A DNA stretch of 64,000 nt from Opisthorchis felineus (Eukaryota > Platyhelminthes > Trematoda > Opisthorchiida > Opisthorchiidae): NCBI GenBank assembly GCA_004794785.1, contig SJOL01004338.1, positions 1,007,785-1,071,784 of the forward strand, given 5' to 3'. Every line of letters begins with the position of its first letter. The first letter of the stretch is position 1. The position numbers and the translations under genes were made by a program. The notes under the pieces are model-generated. The model searched no databases and was not told where the DNA came from. It saw only the letters and a program-made list of their open reading frames with translations. This document shows positions 51,213 through 63,499 of this stretch, in pieces.

Positions 51213-53571
51213 GTGAGTTACTGAGTGTTTCGTATCAATTAGGAATACCTCTTTAAACAAATCCGGTTGTTGGCCGGAAATTCGCAATAGTTTTGGCAAG
51301 GATGTTGACTCTTGAGAGCTTGCTTTTTAATGGAGCAATTCTACGTGATGGATCCTCAGGAATAACGTACTATATGGCCTACTTGGCGCCGAATTAAGGA
51401 ATGATTATTTGTTCTAAACACACTTCTGTTATTTTCACCACACACTACAATTTATGGCGTTGGACTTCACAAGTGGTAAGGAGAGGTTTTTTTCCAGATC
51501 GAATCCTTCCAGTGAGTCCCAATAAAAGTTTGCCTTCACCAGTCCAACCTAACTAACTTTCGAAAATTCAGAAGAGATCCAGGATGTAACCGCTGCCAAT
51601 GGAGGCCACCACAAACACAGTAGTCTTAGTACGGAGAGTTGTGGTAGAGCTCCTACTGGAAGAAAATTTCATAGATGATACTGATTTTCGAAGAATGTTA
51701 AAGTCGTGAGGCAAGTCAAATTCACATCGTTACTTTCATAGTGAATTACACAGTATATGTTGACTGACATTCGCTTTTGGCTCATACTGGAGGGGTTTCC
51801 CTGGTGTTTATGGCATTTTTCTTACTAGAGAAAAATCAGTGTTTGGTGACATTTTTTGATTGAGTCAGGTTGGTTAAACCGTCAGCCGTGTTTATGAAAA
51901 TCCAGAACAGTCCGTTTAGTTTTGAGGTATACTGAATTTGCCCCTGAAAATTATTTGCTTGTGAGGGCAAAATCAATACTCATCTTTTCATAGTGCCCAA
52001 TAATTAAAACATAATATGTTCACAAAAATTTGGTCGGTCACTTGCGATAACAGTAGGATATTCCCTGTCAAACTCAGGTCCGTTTTGTTTTTATCTCATC
52101 AGATATATGTCACAAGCATCGACAACATAGTATCAGTGTTCAACACTTTAGGTTACCTTATACTTTCCAAATTATGGGAAAATAAAGAGGGTGTTAATTC
52201 GCTGCACAACTAAAGGATACCTGCTAAGCAGGTAGACCAAGAGTGGCTCAGTTTGCTTAAGATACCCCATCAGTCCGTCATGTAGGCCGGGAAACTTATG
52301 GGTGATATTCAGTGTGTCTGAGCACAGGAGATCATTTCGTTGCAACCTAACTTTCTGAGAAACCATTTTTAGCATCGTTGCTCGTCATTCTGGGCCATAG
52401 TTTCCTGTATTTGATCATTACATTGTTTGTTTAGCCTAGAGAGAGCGGAAAAATTTGAGCCATTTTTAGGGTACATCCACTGGAAGGCAATCAAATGAAC
52501 AATGGCTTAAGGGGACGTCAGAACACGTCGACTACTTCCTGAGACGCTAATGAGCATTAGTGTACCCAACTCGAAGAAGATTTCTTAGTGCAAAGGTAGG
52601 TATTATATACAAACAATTTAAGAATGGATGCTTATCATAATCTATTTCACCTACTTTAAAAGTACGCTTGTTTTTCGGTGAAGTGTACGGATTTGTGAGA
52701 AATTAGAAATCGCTTATAGCCACTAAGTGCATTGAAAAAATACAATAGCTCGATGTGGTGGGCATGAAATTTCACGTGCACATTCTTGTTCTCATTATTC
52801 TGTCATATCTACGTAATTCCAAACCAAAAGCAGCAAACTAGTTTAGTATAACGATAGTCACACAACCACATAAACTTTTGCGTTCGTCCACCCTGTAGTT
52901 AGGTCAGTATTCCAAATGGGTTTTCCCAACTACCTGTCCAGCATTCACGTAGGAATATGCGATTACGTCAGCTAAGATAAGTTCCTAACTGTCAATCACC
53001 TTACTACGCATCAGTACTTGTAACAACATCGATAGATCAGCGTTACCGAGACACAAGTAGGAAGTAAGACTAAAATGAAAAACAAAATCTCTTTCAATCG
53101 GTCAAGTTAATTTTAGTCTGCCACACGGTACACGATCTACCGACAGATAAGGCCAGGAACAGTCTCATCTTCCAGGAACAAATGCTCCACAGTTGCTGTT
53201 TACAATCATTGTTTGGAGGAGCATTGGGCAATACTGACTAGGTACCAAGATTGCAAAACTAAAAAGAGCAGTTATGGTTAATTTTTCTAGGTGCTATACT
53301 ATATTCTGCGAACCTGGAATATTTTAAGCTGCACATACTTAAAAATAGCCAAATGGTAATTTTGGCCAAATCTGTCCACTCGTTATCTTTGTCTACAACA
53401 AAGCGAACCAAAAAATGCAGACGAATTTAGTTTTGCAAACCTTTAGTCGGATTTAGGAAGGTCACCTGAAGGAAGTTGTCAAACGGTATCTCTCAAGCTT
53501 AGCATATCCCACGTCTTTTGCGAATGACAGAATTGACCTCATTTGCAGATCATCGCAAGATCTTAAACTGC

Positions 53572-53766
53572 TTATTGCCCACTTTCATTGCTTGGAAGGA
53601 AAGCGAACGACAATATTTTATTGTACAATAGAAGAGAAAACACTATAACTTGAACCACGGAAGGCTCGTATTTTGGAAGTAAAGAGGGTAAATTGCTGGT
53701 TTCTTCCGGTGTTTTAGAAGGCCTTAAGGTGGTTGCAACGGCAGTTGAACGAAGTGCCCTAAGCAT
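53572..53766 (-). CDS. Possible first coding exon with presequence-like start
   Basis: On the minus strand a textbook acceptor (TTTTTTCTCCAGCCTTTCTGTAG) ends at 53784, then 17 bases later an ATG opens a frame: MLRALRSTAVATTLRPSK. This start has arginines, small residues and no acids for 18 residues, the pattern of a mitochondrial import presequence. An acidic turn and PSLLPKYEPSVVQ follow. An in-frame stop just upstream of the ATG fits a start codon. No strong donor follows in the expected place, so where coding would end is unknown. The late part (VIVFSLLLYNKILSF) looks like intron translated by accident. No family was identified. Confidence 0.25.
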   Translation of the reverse strand: MLRALRSTAVATTLRPSKTPEETSNLPSLLPKYEPSVVQVIVFSLLLYNKILSFAFLPSNESGQ

Positions 53767-55569
53767 AGTGATTTAAGGCTTACCTACAGAAAGGCTGGAG
53801 AAAAAACTGGTTTTTAAATATGTTGCATTGATGCACCTAGCCTTACACAGCCCTATAGGATGTCGCTGCCATATTTTAGATCCTTCGTGGAATCACTACA
53901 TGTGAATTTATTGCACGACCATCTGTTTCCTTAAATTACTTGTTCCTGCTTTATTTGTTCTGTAAAAGCCTACGACTTATGTCAGCTCCTGTCCATGCTT
54001 CTATGTGATGCCCAGTTAGTCGTGTTGGACAACTTCCACGTCGTACATTCACTGGTAGTGTGTTTGGTTTATACCAAGATTTGGGACTGAACAAGCATGT
54101 GCAAACACCTCTATCTTTTATTGCACAGAAACTAGACCCTGTCGTGACACTTCTGACTGCATACCTGTGGCTTGTTGATAAATACCAAAAGATACTTACC
54201 CAACATCTACAGAGTCTAACCTACATGGTTGGTAAATAAATAGAGATGTGATCAACATAGTCTTCCGTCCCATAAAGACATGTGTGGCAACTTAATATTA
54301 AAGTTGTGGATGGCTGTAGCAGTCTTCCGCCAATTGGCGCTTCCTTGTGGCTGAGGTCTGTAATTGTCTACGCATCCAGTTTTGGCATCCTCTTGGTATC
54401 CTATCCCAATTACTCAGTGTGACTGTCATTCATATGAACACCTTGTGGGCCAGCCATTAGGAGACAAAGAAACTGCTTGGAGAGTTAACGTGTACCTGAC
54501 AGTTTGTTCACTTTTTTCCACTAAACAATGATTCAAATTTTGTGATTTCACTCTTTAAGGGGAAAATCTAATAGTGAAATCTCCGTATTTGACATATCAC
54601 GGTATGCCTTGTTCTCCAACAGACAGCGGGATTTTGTATATGATGAAGTTGAGTGTGAACTCTGAACACATGTTTCTCTTATCTTGAAACTGAGTCAGAG
54701 AGGTTGAAAAGAGTAAACACGCCGCAGATCCGTTTTTCACGCAGAAGCTGAACATAAAAATAACCTCAACACGGTACCCCTATTAGCATCGAAATTGCTT
54801 CCTAACCATACCAGCTGTTTTAACCTAGAATCCCAGTGATTATTCTTTGAGTATCAGTCCCCAGGTGGTTTACTACGAAAGCCCACAGCTAATATCAAAA
54901 AGTGAACGAAAAACTGTCTTTCAAGCCCCATCAGCATATGGCGAACTATTGTACAGAGGTGTTACGAGCACGTCAGGTACTCTCATTCTCATACCATATC
55001 TAGAGATGGCGTTGTAATGTGATACCTAAAGCAATGGGATGCCATGCTTATTGATTGCAAATACTGTCATTCCTATTCAAAACTCATGACAACCGAAGTT
55101 GACTGATCGGCTTTAAATCTGATCAAAGTGTCTAACATCATATGCTGACAAAGAGTATGGTGTCCACTGATATGTGGTGTGATGGTGGTTGAGTTTTTTG
55201 CTAGGTTTTAAAATTTCGCTGCAAACTTTTCATCACCAACCGCGGTGACATGGTCATGGCTTTGCTGTGAAGCGGAGAGGAGGAGTGGTGGTTGTGCATA
55301 AACACTTGCAACAAGGTTGTCTGGCTCCCCGAACAACTGGGTCACCAACCGAATGACCCTAGCTACCAACCTTCTATACAGGGTGTGAATCCATCATATT
55401 GTCAACACTGTTCAAATGCCCAGTCGTGAAGTTAATTTCTGAGGACAAAGTAAACTCGTGCATATTTTGCGTCCTCACATGTCTGAGACTGCGTGCTGAC
55501 TTCAGATGCCTACCAGCACACATTGTACGATGTTAGCAAAAGCTAGATAATACACTGTAAAGCGTTGAC

Positions 55570-55640
55570 ATCAGCTTGGCAGCTGGTTAGCTCACAAGAG
55601 CTGACTTATCCACATCTGAGATCAAACAGGGCGATGTCTA
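55570..55640 (+). mobile_element. Possible tRNA-like SINE head, weak
   Basis: TTGGCAGCTGGTTAGCTC (55576-55593) fits an A box, and TGAGATCAAACAGG about 40 bases on is a poor B box. The spacing is right but the B box departs from consensus. It may be an old tRNA-derived remnant. Stems do not pair well, so it is not a tRNA gene. Confidence 0.25.
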
Positions 55641-58600
55641 CAAACTGGGTAATTTACACAGCTTACCAAAAATCCAGTATATAAGGTTTATGAGGAAAAG
55701 GCCTGTTATATGTTTGCTTCAAATAACCTTACGGTATTGTTTCACAAACAATGTAAAAAACTATGTGGAACCCTGAATGAGTAAAGTGTGCATACAATCA
55801 TGCTGTCCGAAAGAAACCGTATGCATATGGATATTTGCAAATCCTGCAAACTAACTGATTGTTTTGTGCATTCTTGTGGGGCTCATGAAATCTGAAATAG
55901 GGACTAAAATGAGCTTACGATATCACCCAACGTAATTTCCGAGGTTTGGGCTGGTAAGTATTATCTTAGGATAGCACGTGTTGCACACATCAAAACGACT
56001 ACATGGCTACTCGCTTATGTGAACAACGGTAAGCCTCCCCAAAGTGTACTCAAATGCTCTGAAGTAGCCAGCCAGCGGGCACACAATGCAAGTCGGCAAA
56101 TTTCGGGACAATTAATTTATTTAAAATGTTGAAACAACGGTTGTCAACGTTGTAGCTAATTAAGTAAAATTCTAATATTTATTATATTAACATCAAGTCT
56201 TGCTTAAATCTAGACATTATCCGTCTGTTTACGTTAAAACCTATTAGTTGCAGTTTCTTACGCGTAATCAACCTGTACTCAGTTCCAAATGGGGTATATT
56301 AAGCAAGCTAAAGTACGCCGGGCAATTTGATTGTGATTTATCGCGTATGGACGGGACAACATCCGACAGTTAGGCCAGTATCCTGTTAGGGTGACAGTCG
56401 GGGAATATTAATCATATAGATGAAACAACGCATATTGTCTCCGTGTCTCCGCTGCTTTAAGAGTCGACAGTTAATGTTCAGAATGGGAATGGCTATTGCG
56501 AACATGGTTCACCAAAAGTTGCCATTAACTTGGACGGATCAAGGAGTTTGCTAGAGAACTCTCCTATCAGAGAGAATGTTCACGATTAAAAAAATTGAAC
56601 AGTCTAATTTGTGGCCTCGAATTGCCGTAAAAAAGCGACCTATTAGAACGAAATTAGTTAGAAATGACAAATGGATACGAAACTTATGGGGTATTATAAA
56701 ATGGTGCAATTCTGCAGAATTGGTTCATGTTATTTTGACCAAAACAAACAAATATACAGATAAAGAAAGTGCTCTTCAAAACGAAATGGGTACCGGCATC
56801 TACACTGCTGAAGTTTCAATGTGATCAAATTGATATTTGGATCCAATTTGGATATACATGAGATAATGCGACCGGTCAATAAACCGCCCAGTGGCAAAGG
56901 TAACAAACATTCTGATAGTATAGCATCTATGATAGTTGCATTGTTACTTGCGTAACCGAGTGCAATACAAGGACGTCACTATTGTTGAACTGTTGTAAGA
57001 AGCTAGCTGGCTAGTCTCATTCCGACATAAAATAACTCCTTTTGTACACTTCTTCAGCTTATATATTTCCTCCCATTTGGGGTTTAACTTGTCATCTACA
57101 TGTTCAGTCACCACTAGTCATTGCGTCTTCTAGTAGTTACAATTTGTTAATTCATTAGGTCTTAAGCTCTCTCTACTCCTTCAACTATAACATCTACGTA
57201 TGGGTAGGACCGCAAGACAACAAGCGAAAAATTTGCATGTGAATTTGATATTTGCCTTTGCAGAGTTGAACGTTCTTAGCTCAAATAGGGTGTACAAAGA
57301 TACTGGTTACAGTTACATTGGTTAACAAAAATTACGGATACCGATATTCATTTCAGTTTTCGGCAGCACTGTGTTCGGCTTTTGTGAACCTCCCGCACAG
57401 CACCCGCGTAAATGGTATCCAGCATTGTAGTTATCGCATCGGGTTTGTAAAAGAGTTTGCTCAATGAAACTTCCCGTTTTCTGTGATGTAAATCTCTTGT
57501 AGCCGTCTCAGCAGCATTCATCGTAGCCTCAAAATGAATTTTCTGTAACGGAAAGATACAAAAAACTTCTTTGCTTGTTTTGTGGACTACCTTTGATTCG
57601 TCGGAAAGTTTATCATTAACATTGTAATTCCGCGGCTGTATGTGTGAACAAACAACAATACTGAAGCTACAAAGTCTCTTTCAAGTGGCGATTAAAAAAT
57701 ATTTGGGCAAATAATAGACCTCATATGTTCCAAACATGCTCAGGTATACATTGCATCCTAACGGCAGTCTACGGCCTTCGTGAACAGTGGACTGCCTGCT
57801 GGCAAATTATTAGATTCTACTGGAATGGCTGTACAATTGCAGCGCATGTTTCAGTGAACCCGTTGTGTGCACACAAGAGAAGCTGTCAGTTTCAGCTGTC
57901 AACCTATTACGACGGAGTCAAAAGCATCAGTAGGTGTCCCATAATACGCTGCGTTTGCCAAATACAGTGTGCCTGAATTAAGTCTGATCATCATTTTGGA
58001 ATGGGACCCCCACCGCTTGAATCAAAGCCTAGGATCAAAGGAGTTGTCATCAACACAGATTTAAGAAGATAAAAACGAACGGTTGTTTCACGAAAAACGA
58101 CTATCCACATGACGGCGATTTAAGGGCGATATTTTCAAAGGCAAGAAAAATATATAATCAACAAAAACTGTCTCCTAATCGCTAACTTGTTAGCGTATTC
58201 TGACGGACCTCTTACCAGATTTACACTAAAGTTAAGAGTTCCGTGTTAGCAAGCAAAGTGAGTAACATGAAGAAAGAATATTTTGCAGGATATAAGGCTT
58301 TTGAAAGGCAATTAGTGGAGGCGGAACATGCAGACTTACAGGTCACCACTGACATAGTTTTAGAGAGATGCTTAGTCTGCATCCTTTTTATGTAGGAATC
58401 TATATAACGAATTCCACCCGGTCAAATCGATAAGAGCTTATGGCATAATAATAGAAGCAATGTATGGGCTCAAATGTTTTGGAAGTGGAGCAGGTCAGAT
58501 ACAATCAATGGATTTTCTCTAGTAGAGTTTAATGCGGTTCAAACCTTTCTGCTGTTCACTTTATCTATCCTAAAAACTTTTACCGAGCGGAAGATTTCAT

Positions 58601-60235
58601 GTAACTTAATCAGCCTACACTAAACAGAGCGCATTATTTCATAAGAGGTAGAACTCGATGGATAGAAAAAAGACTTCAAAATTCACGACAGTTACCGAAA
58701 TGCCCAGTAACGACTTGAGGACAAATAAAAATAAACAAATACATGATAAAATTTGTTTATATTGAAGTGAGTGCTTGCATAAGTCTACACTGGGACTGTG
58801 CTTAACCACCAGGGATACCAAAACATTTGAGTGAAATTTGTAAATACCGAGTACAATATGGTGTTCCCATTCAAACCAGTGGTACATTGCTCTTTTCAGA
58901 TATATTAAATCACATAGCACCATTCTTCTACCCACAACGGGATGGTCACTTTCGAAACGTATTACTTTGATAAGATTAGTCTTTCGAATTTCATTACCAG
59001 TTGATTTGTGTGAAAGTGCTCAGTTTTCCTGCACATTTTTCTTCACCAAATATTACATATACATATTCACAAAACCTCGCTCCTATCAACATGAATGAGC
59101 GAGTTCAGTTAATGGTTCGGGTAGTCAAGAAGATATGCGACTGGAACGGTGGATTTCAGCGAAGGAAGGAGAACGGCCCAAACGTTGAATTCTTTTAACG
59201 TAAAATATGTGGTCATTTCAGCCTGCAGAAAATACAGTAATTCATACAGATGATGTTTTAACACAAAGGATGCTGCTTACACTGTAGATATTAGGAAACC
59301 CATTTCTGGGAAAAGCAGGAAAGGTCCATTCGAACTTTTAAGATGCCAAACGATCAGGAATGTTACGAAGTTTATCTACTTAAATTTATTTTCCGTGGTT
59401 AGATATTCTTCTTCGGACCTCCGAAAAGAACACTTAGTCTAGGTATGAAGTTTTGACCAACTGCTTCAACCACGTCATAGTTATACCTTTCAAAGAATAT
59501 TTATGGCTTATTTCCTGTTTTTACCTAAAAAATGTAGATTACAAACATAATAATAACCATGCTTTTTCCATGCAAGAAGCGAAAGATATCCGTGTACCTG
59601 CGTACATTTCCAAAGTTAAACCTTCAACCTGCAGCTGATTATCACTTGAAATATTTTTGCTGCACTGTATCTCATTATCGACATTGTTTACTACCTCGTT
59701 AGCCAAAGCGACTCGTGCACATTTAGACTGAAAGAAGGACGGGTTTTCCACTCCAAACAGTACATAGTTTGTCGGGACCAGATTTTTGAAATACAATGTT
59801 TTGTGCGATCACGATACATCTACCATGTAACCGACCCTCTTATGCGAGAATGAGGTAGTCTGCCAAGATGACGAAAACTGTTACCTTTACGACAGAATCG
59901 CAGAATATTAGGAAAGTTTGTAATAACCTTCTTGTATTTTTCACAGTAGTGCACGTAACCGTGGTAGTTGTGGAACTTAACTTCAGAGCAGCTTTAATTT
60001 GTTGGCTTCTCTTCTGTTAGTCTTGGGAGGAAGGGGAGAAGATCTTTGCTCCTATCATGATCAATCAGCATTTCTAGCCCTTGGCTCTGACAAAGTCTAA
60101 ACGCCAGGCAAACGTGCTATCTCTAAACCAGCAAATCTGATTGCTCCATTTAAGGGCAATATGACTGGTTTGCCATACGCACTGAAAGCTACCCTAGTAA
60201 CCGTGTGGGTTTTGTCTTATCGATTTACCCGCCTC

Positions 60236-60634
60236 TTAGCAATTAACGCTTTGGTAGCGACACCTAAGATCGATCCAGTTGGACAACTTTTGGTTTGCTT
60301 GTGGTGACTGTATTTGTATCAATGCTATTTGACTAAGCCACCTACTGTCCCGGCTCAACCAGTATACACTGGTTGTTTCATGTCTGATGGGTCGAGTTCT
60401 TATTCGAAGGTGGCCAAGAACAGGTCCTCTAAATGGAGCGCAGTAAGCGAGGAGCTCTAGTTTAGTGTTTTTCACATTGGCGTGAACTAAACGGAGTGAT
60501 TTCTCTGGACGGAAGAACGACAGTGGGCAACGTTTTGTTGACAAATGTAATACACGACGTGTAAACCTCCTACATTTGGCACAAGAAGCTGTCGAACCAT
60601 TAAGGCCATATCTAAAGTCAGAAATTTGCGCCAA
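60236..60634 (-). CDS. Open frame of 132 codons in a probable repeat
   Basis: The minus strand is open for 132 codons with a basic, Arg- and Ser-rich product (RRVLHLSTKRCPLSFFRPEK and onward). It has no membrane segment and no recognised domain. The region has raised G+C and ends 160 bases before AT-rich sequence leading to the Penelope-type fragment at 60930. It may be part of a transposable element on the same strand as that hammerhead. No reverse transcriptase motif such as YADD was found. An accidental frame in a G+C-rich repeat is equally possible. Confidence 0.2.
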   Translation of the reverse strand: MAQISDFRYGLNGSTASCAKCRRFTRRVLHLSTKRCPLSFFRPEKSLRLVHANVKNTKLELLAYCAPFRGPVLGHLRIRTRPIRHETTSVYWLSRDSRWLSQIALIQIQSPQANQKLSNWIDLRCRYQSVNC

Positions 60635-60929
60635 CCAGGATCCTGTTAAAAAAGCCTTTCATTTATCGAGAGATTTCTAAGGAAATACTTCGCAACTTTT
60701 TTAAACTTGTGCTTTGTTTCTTGAAGGAATTATCGTCAAAATCGTCGTGTACGGTGGGCAACTCGAATATCCGGAATTCGAAGCTTAAAAAATTGAACTC
60801 AACTAGTTCTCGCTGTTACACGTCTTCTCGGTAATATTGGTAAGAGGTACCGACCCGTCAACGACCACCTATTGTGGCTACATAAAATAAACAATGTAGT
60901 ATTTTCTGAGGCGAAAAATGAATAAAAAT

Positions 60930-61065
60930 GAATGGTTGAGGAAAATTCTTCAACAGCCCACGACCGGTTTCGCCCTTCTTGGGGCTCATCAGGTAGGCGC
61001 AGTCCCCGAGTTTCCGTCAACCTTATGTTCTACTTGAAACCAAGTGGCACGAAATTAGCGAAATA
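60930..61065 (-). mobile_element. Penelope-type repeat fragment with intact hammerhead
   Basis: This segment shares ordered blocks with 25670-25790 on both sides of the ribozyme (see that entry) and so is a dispersed repeat. Hammerheads of this compact form are known from the terminal repeats of Penelope-like retroelements of many animals, flatworms included. No coding part of such an element is visible nearby, so this is a terminal-repeat or truncated copy. Boundaries are set by where similarity to the other copy fades. Confidence 0.6.
60957..60997 (-). ncRNA. Type I hammerhead ribozyme, minimal stem III, core intact
   Basis: Read from 60997 to 60957 on the minus strand: stem I arm CCTAC, core CTGATGA, stem II GCCC/GGGC with loop CAAGAA, core GAAA, stem III region CCGGTC, stem I arm GTGGG. 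Stem I pairs over five bases (one G-U) and stem II over four. Every conserved catalytic position is present, including the A15.1-U16.1 pair and C17. Cleavage is expected between minus-strand positions 62 and 61 of the 60900s (60962/60961). Stem III has only two pairs and a two-base loop (ACCGGT, self-complementary), the form known from Penelope-like elements and thought to work best as a dimer. It would cut its own transcript. Confidence 0.85.
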
Positions 61066-62745
61066 CACTCATTTGCAAACAAATTTAGTTTTGCGAGAGA
61101 CTCATCTGGAACCCAGTTTAATCTCTCGTTTGTGATGTTTCCAGACGGCCTAGTGCAGCACATTCCAGCTAATCCCATTTTTTATTATCCCCTTGTGACC
61201 CGGAAGAGTATTGACAAGGATTTCTGACAAAACGAAACAATTGTACATCTGGCATTAAGTTAACCAACGCTAGAGCACGAAACTTGGTTGGTTACTTATA
61301 GTATCTTCCGACTTACCATCAGAACTGTCAAGACCTTGTGTTTTGAAGATTTTGTCCTTCCCCCTGGTTAGTGTCACGTGGTATATTCAAATTCATAAGC
61401 AACTTTCGATTGTTCTCTGTCATTATCAAAAGCAGAGGGGCTTTTGTCTGTTTGTAATAATAGAGGAGAATTTAATTTACCAATAACCTTTACTTCCTGG
61501 GCAGAAGTTTGTATGTGTCACAGTTATTAATTACCACTAGATGAAGCTCTAATTAGACTTAGTGCAAATGGATCAGCTTTCTCCTTCACAGCTGCCAAGT
61601 CTGTTAAGCATGGATAGTAAAAAATCTGCCCATCATTCAAGGTCTCCAAAAACGGAAACGCTTGCAAACAAATCTAGCCCTTGATGGCGCCAATGGTTAA
61701 AGATGCCAGGATTGTAATGTGCACTTCACATATGTGTCTGTTAAAATTATCTACACAAGCAAGTGCATTTATCATAAACCAGGACGTGCAACCACATTAG
61801 CATGTCTGACAAATCAGCGATGGGTCATCCAAAGTGTGTGAATATGACACCTGCGGTTAGACTACAACTCGCTGACATAAAACGGCTGTGCTTTTACAAA
61901 TATTTTGTCATGAATGACATGCGATACCTTTGTTTTTATTCATGTGCATCCTTCTGGTTTGCCGTTGTTTGGAAAATGCATGCAACTTAAGCGGTTTTCC
62001 ATGCAATAACGTTCAACAAAGAAGGCAGACACCTGTGCATAATTTGTTGTCATTTACATGCCACGAGGCTTCAACTAGTTTGACCGAATTCCAGGAGAGA
62101 ACAGACACCGAAAAGCACGAGAGATGAAACAATGCTACTCTAGCATGTACACAACAGACGTTTTCGCTTACAGCATGCCTCACCAAAACACAGAAAAATT
62201 CACACACAACAGATCAATTTTATGGCACCACTTCCGCATGCTGGCTGAGTTATGGGCAGACGATTGGAAGATGATATCCGTTGCAAAAGAGGAAGTCAAC
62301 TAACAAAGGGTCTATAGTAATTCAATGAGTCATTGGTGAAATATGATATGTTTCATGGCGGCGAGAATGAAGAAAACACACATAAACCCAAGATGTTGGA
62401 AACCGTCTCAGTGTGTTCGTATGTATTTGGGGTAATTTGGGCTATTTATTATTAACTTACGCAAGCTACATAACTCATCTGGAGTCATTTATTTATGGAG
62501 TATGTGTGCCTGCTTGTAGAAAGAATAAGAGAAGCTGAGCTTCCCGATCGACGCGATAATTTTTGGGGAACGAAATGTTGATTTCTGTTAGCGCCAGAAA
62601 GTGCATGCACGCTAGACACGCAAGACTCACGATGGCATACTGAAGAAATGTCTAGTCGCCACATGGGTACGTGGCTTTTTGCTCAAAGGTAGGCGGCTCT
62701 CAACTTATATTCCTTGACTGAACACGTTAGAATTTATTTATTTAT
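61066..62745. other. No gene recognised
   Basis: Only short frames are present (longest 67 codons, 60932-61135, running over the repeat). No SINE head or hammerhead core was found. Confidence 0.45.
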
Positions 62746-62785
62746 TATTATGATTATGATTATGATTATGATTATGATTATTATT
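62746..62785. repeat. ATTATG hexanucleotide microsatellite
   Basis: About six ATTATG (equivalently GATTAT) units run in tandem, bordered on the left by TTTATTTATTTATT and on the right by ATTATTATT. The uninterrupted units suggest it is young and likely length-variable. Confidence 0.95.
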
Positions 62786-63099
62786 CATCATTAATTTTCA
62801 AGCTAGTTTGAGGAGAGTAATCCTATTCAGTACAACTAAAAGGCAGCTAAACTTCACTTCTGTAACTGAAGATGCTTCAAAACGATTCTATTTCAGATTG
62901 CACATGACCTCCGTGCCTAGCTGCGTTTATATAGTTTTTTAAGAGTATCTAATATCCTGTCATGTGATGGGCTAGTTGGTATGTACCTTTCTTGTAGTAT
63001 TATTGGAGCGATCGTGATTTGAGCTGCGTTGTGCTCTGCAGGCCTCGTATTCCATTCGTTGGTTGGCCTACAGACCTACAAACCATAAAAACGCAGCTA

Positions 63100-63240
63100 G
63101 GCATGGAGGAAGCACCCACTCAACTGCGCACTGACGATGTTTCCTCGACTGGGGACGAAACGTTTGCAAACCAATTGCCAAGCTCGGCGAACAGATCAAC
63201 TACCATCCGATCAACCAACAGTAAACACACCCAAGCTACC
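63100..63240 (+). mobile_element. Repeat fragment with variant hammerhead, plus strand
   Basis: The segment around 63120-63200, including CCAAGCTCGGCGAACAGATC (63178-63197) after the ribozyme-like core, resembles a flatworm dispersed repeat that I recall from genomic sequences. No second copy exists in this window to confirm it. A frame of 159 codons (63019-63498) crosses it. The frame's middle part is repeat-derived, so I do not call it a gene. Confidence 0.45.
63128..63167 (+). ncRNA. Hammerhead-like motif, variant
   Basis: CTGACGA (63131-63137, allowed variant at N7) is followed by a six-pair stem II, GTTTCC/GGGGAC with loop TCGACT (two G-U pairs), and GAAA (63157-63160). GCA before the core pairs with TGC at 63165-63167 as a short stem I. 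The self-complementary ACGT at 63160-63163 could form stem III only between two molecules. One extra T at 63138 separates the core from stem II, which is unusual and may weaken activity. It is a different sequence family from the motif at 60957-60997. Confidence 0.5.
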
Positions 63241-63499
63241 TATATTCCGACAAATCGACAGTATCAAACACTTTGGACTACAAGATACAGAGCAATATGT
63301 TCATTCAATTTGTTTGACGAAGAATCCCATTCGCTAAATGATTTATCAGAGACAACAAATGCAGGAACCCATCTTCTCGAAAGCTGTACACGTAATATCA
63401 TTTGTTCACTATCCATCGTTCTGATTCCACTGGGAAAACGTCGTCGTGTATTCATTGTTTTCATCACCACGATAGATTTTTTCTCAGCCATTTCTTAAT

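Larger units (their letters stand above)
51213..60235. other. Nine-kilobase stretch with no firm gene
   Basis: Frames are short except for a few listed separately. A G+C-richer block at about 54.9-55.7 kb carries scattered words that look repeat-derived. A tRNA-like A box occurs near 55577. No hammerhead core, long microsatellite or RNA gene was recognised. Confidence 0.4.

Noticed and set aside
63019..63498. A 159-codon plus-strand frame as a protein gene
   Set aside because: Its centre is repeat sequence containing a ribozyme-like motif. The frame has no domain and no splice support.
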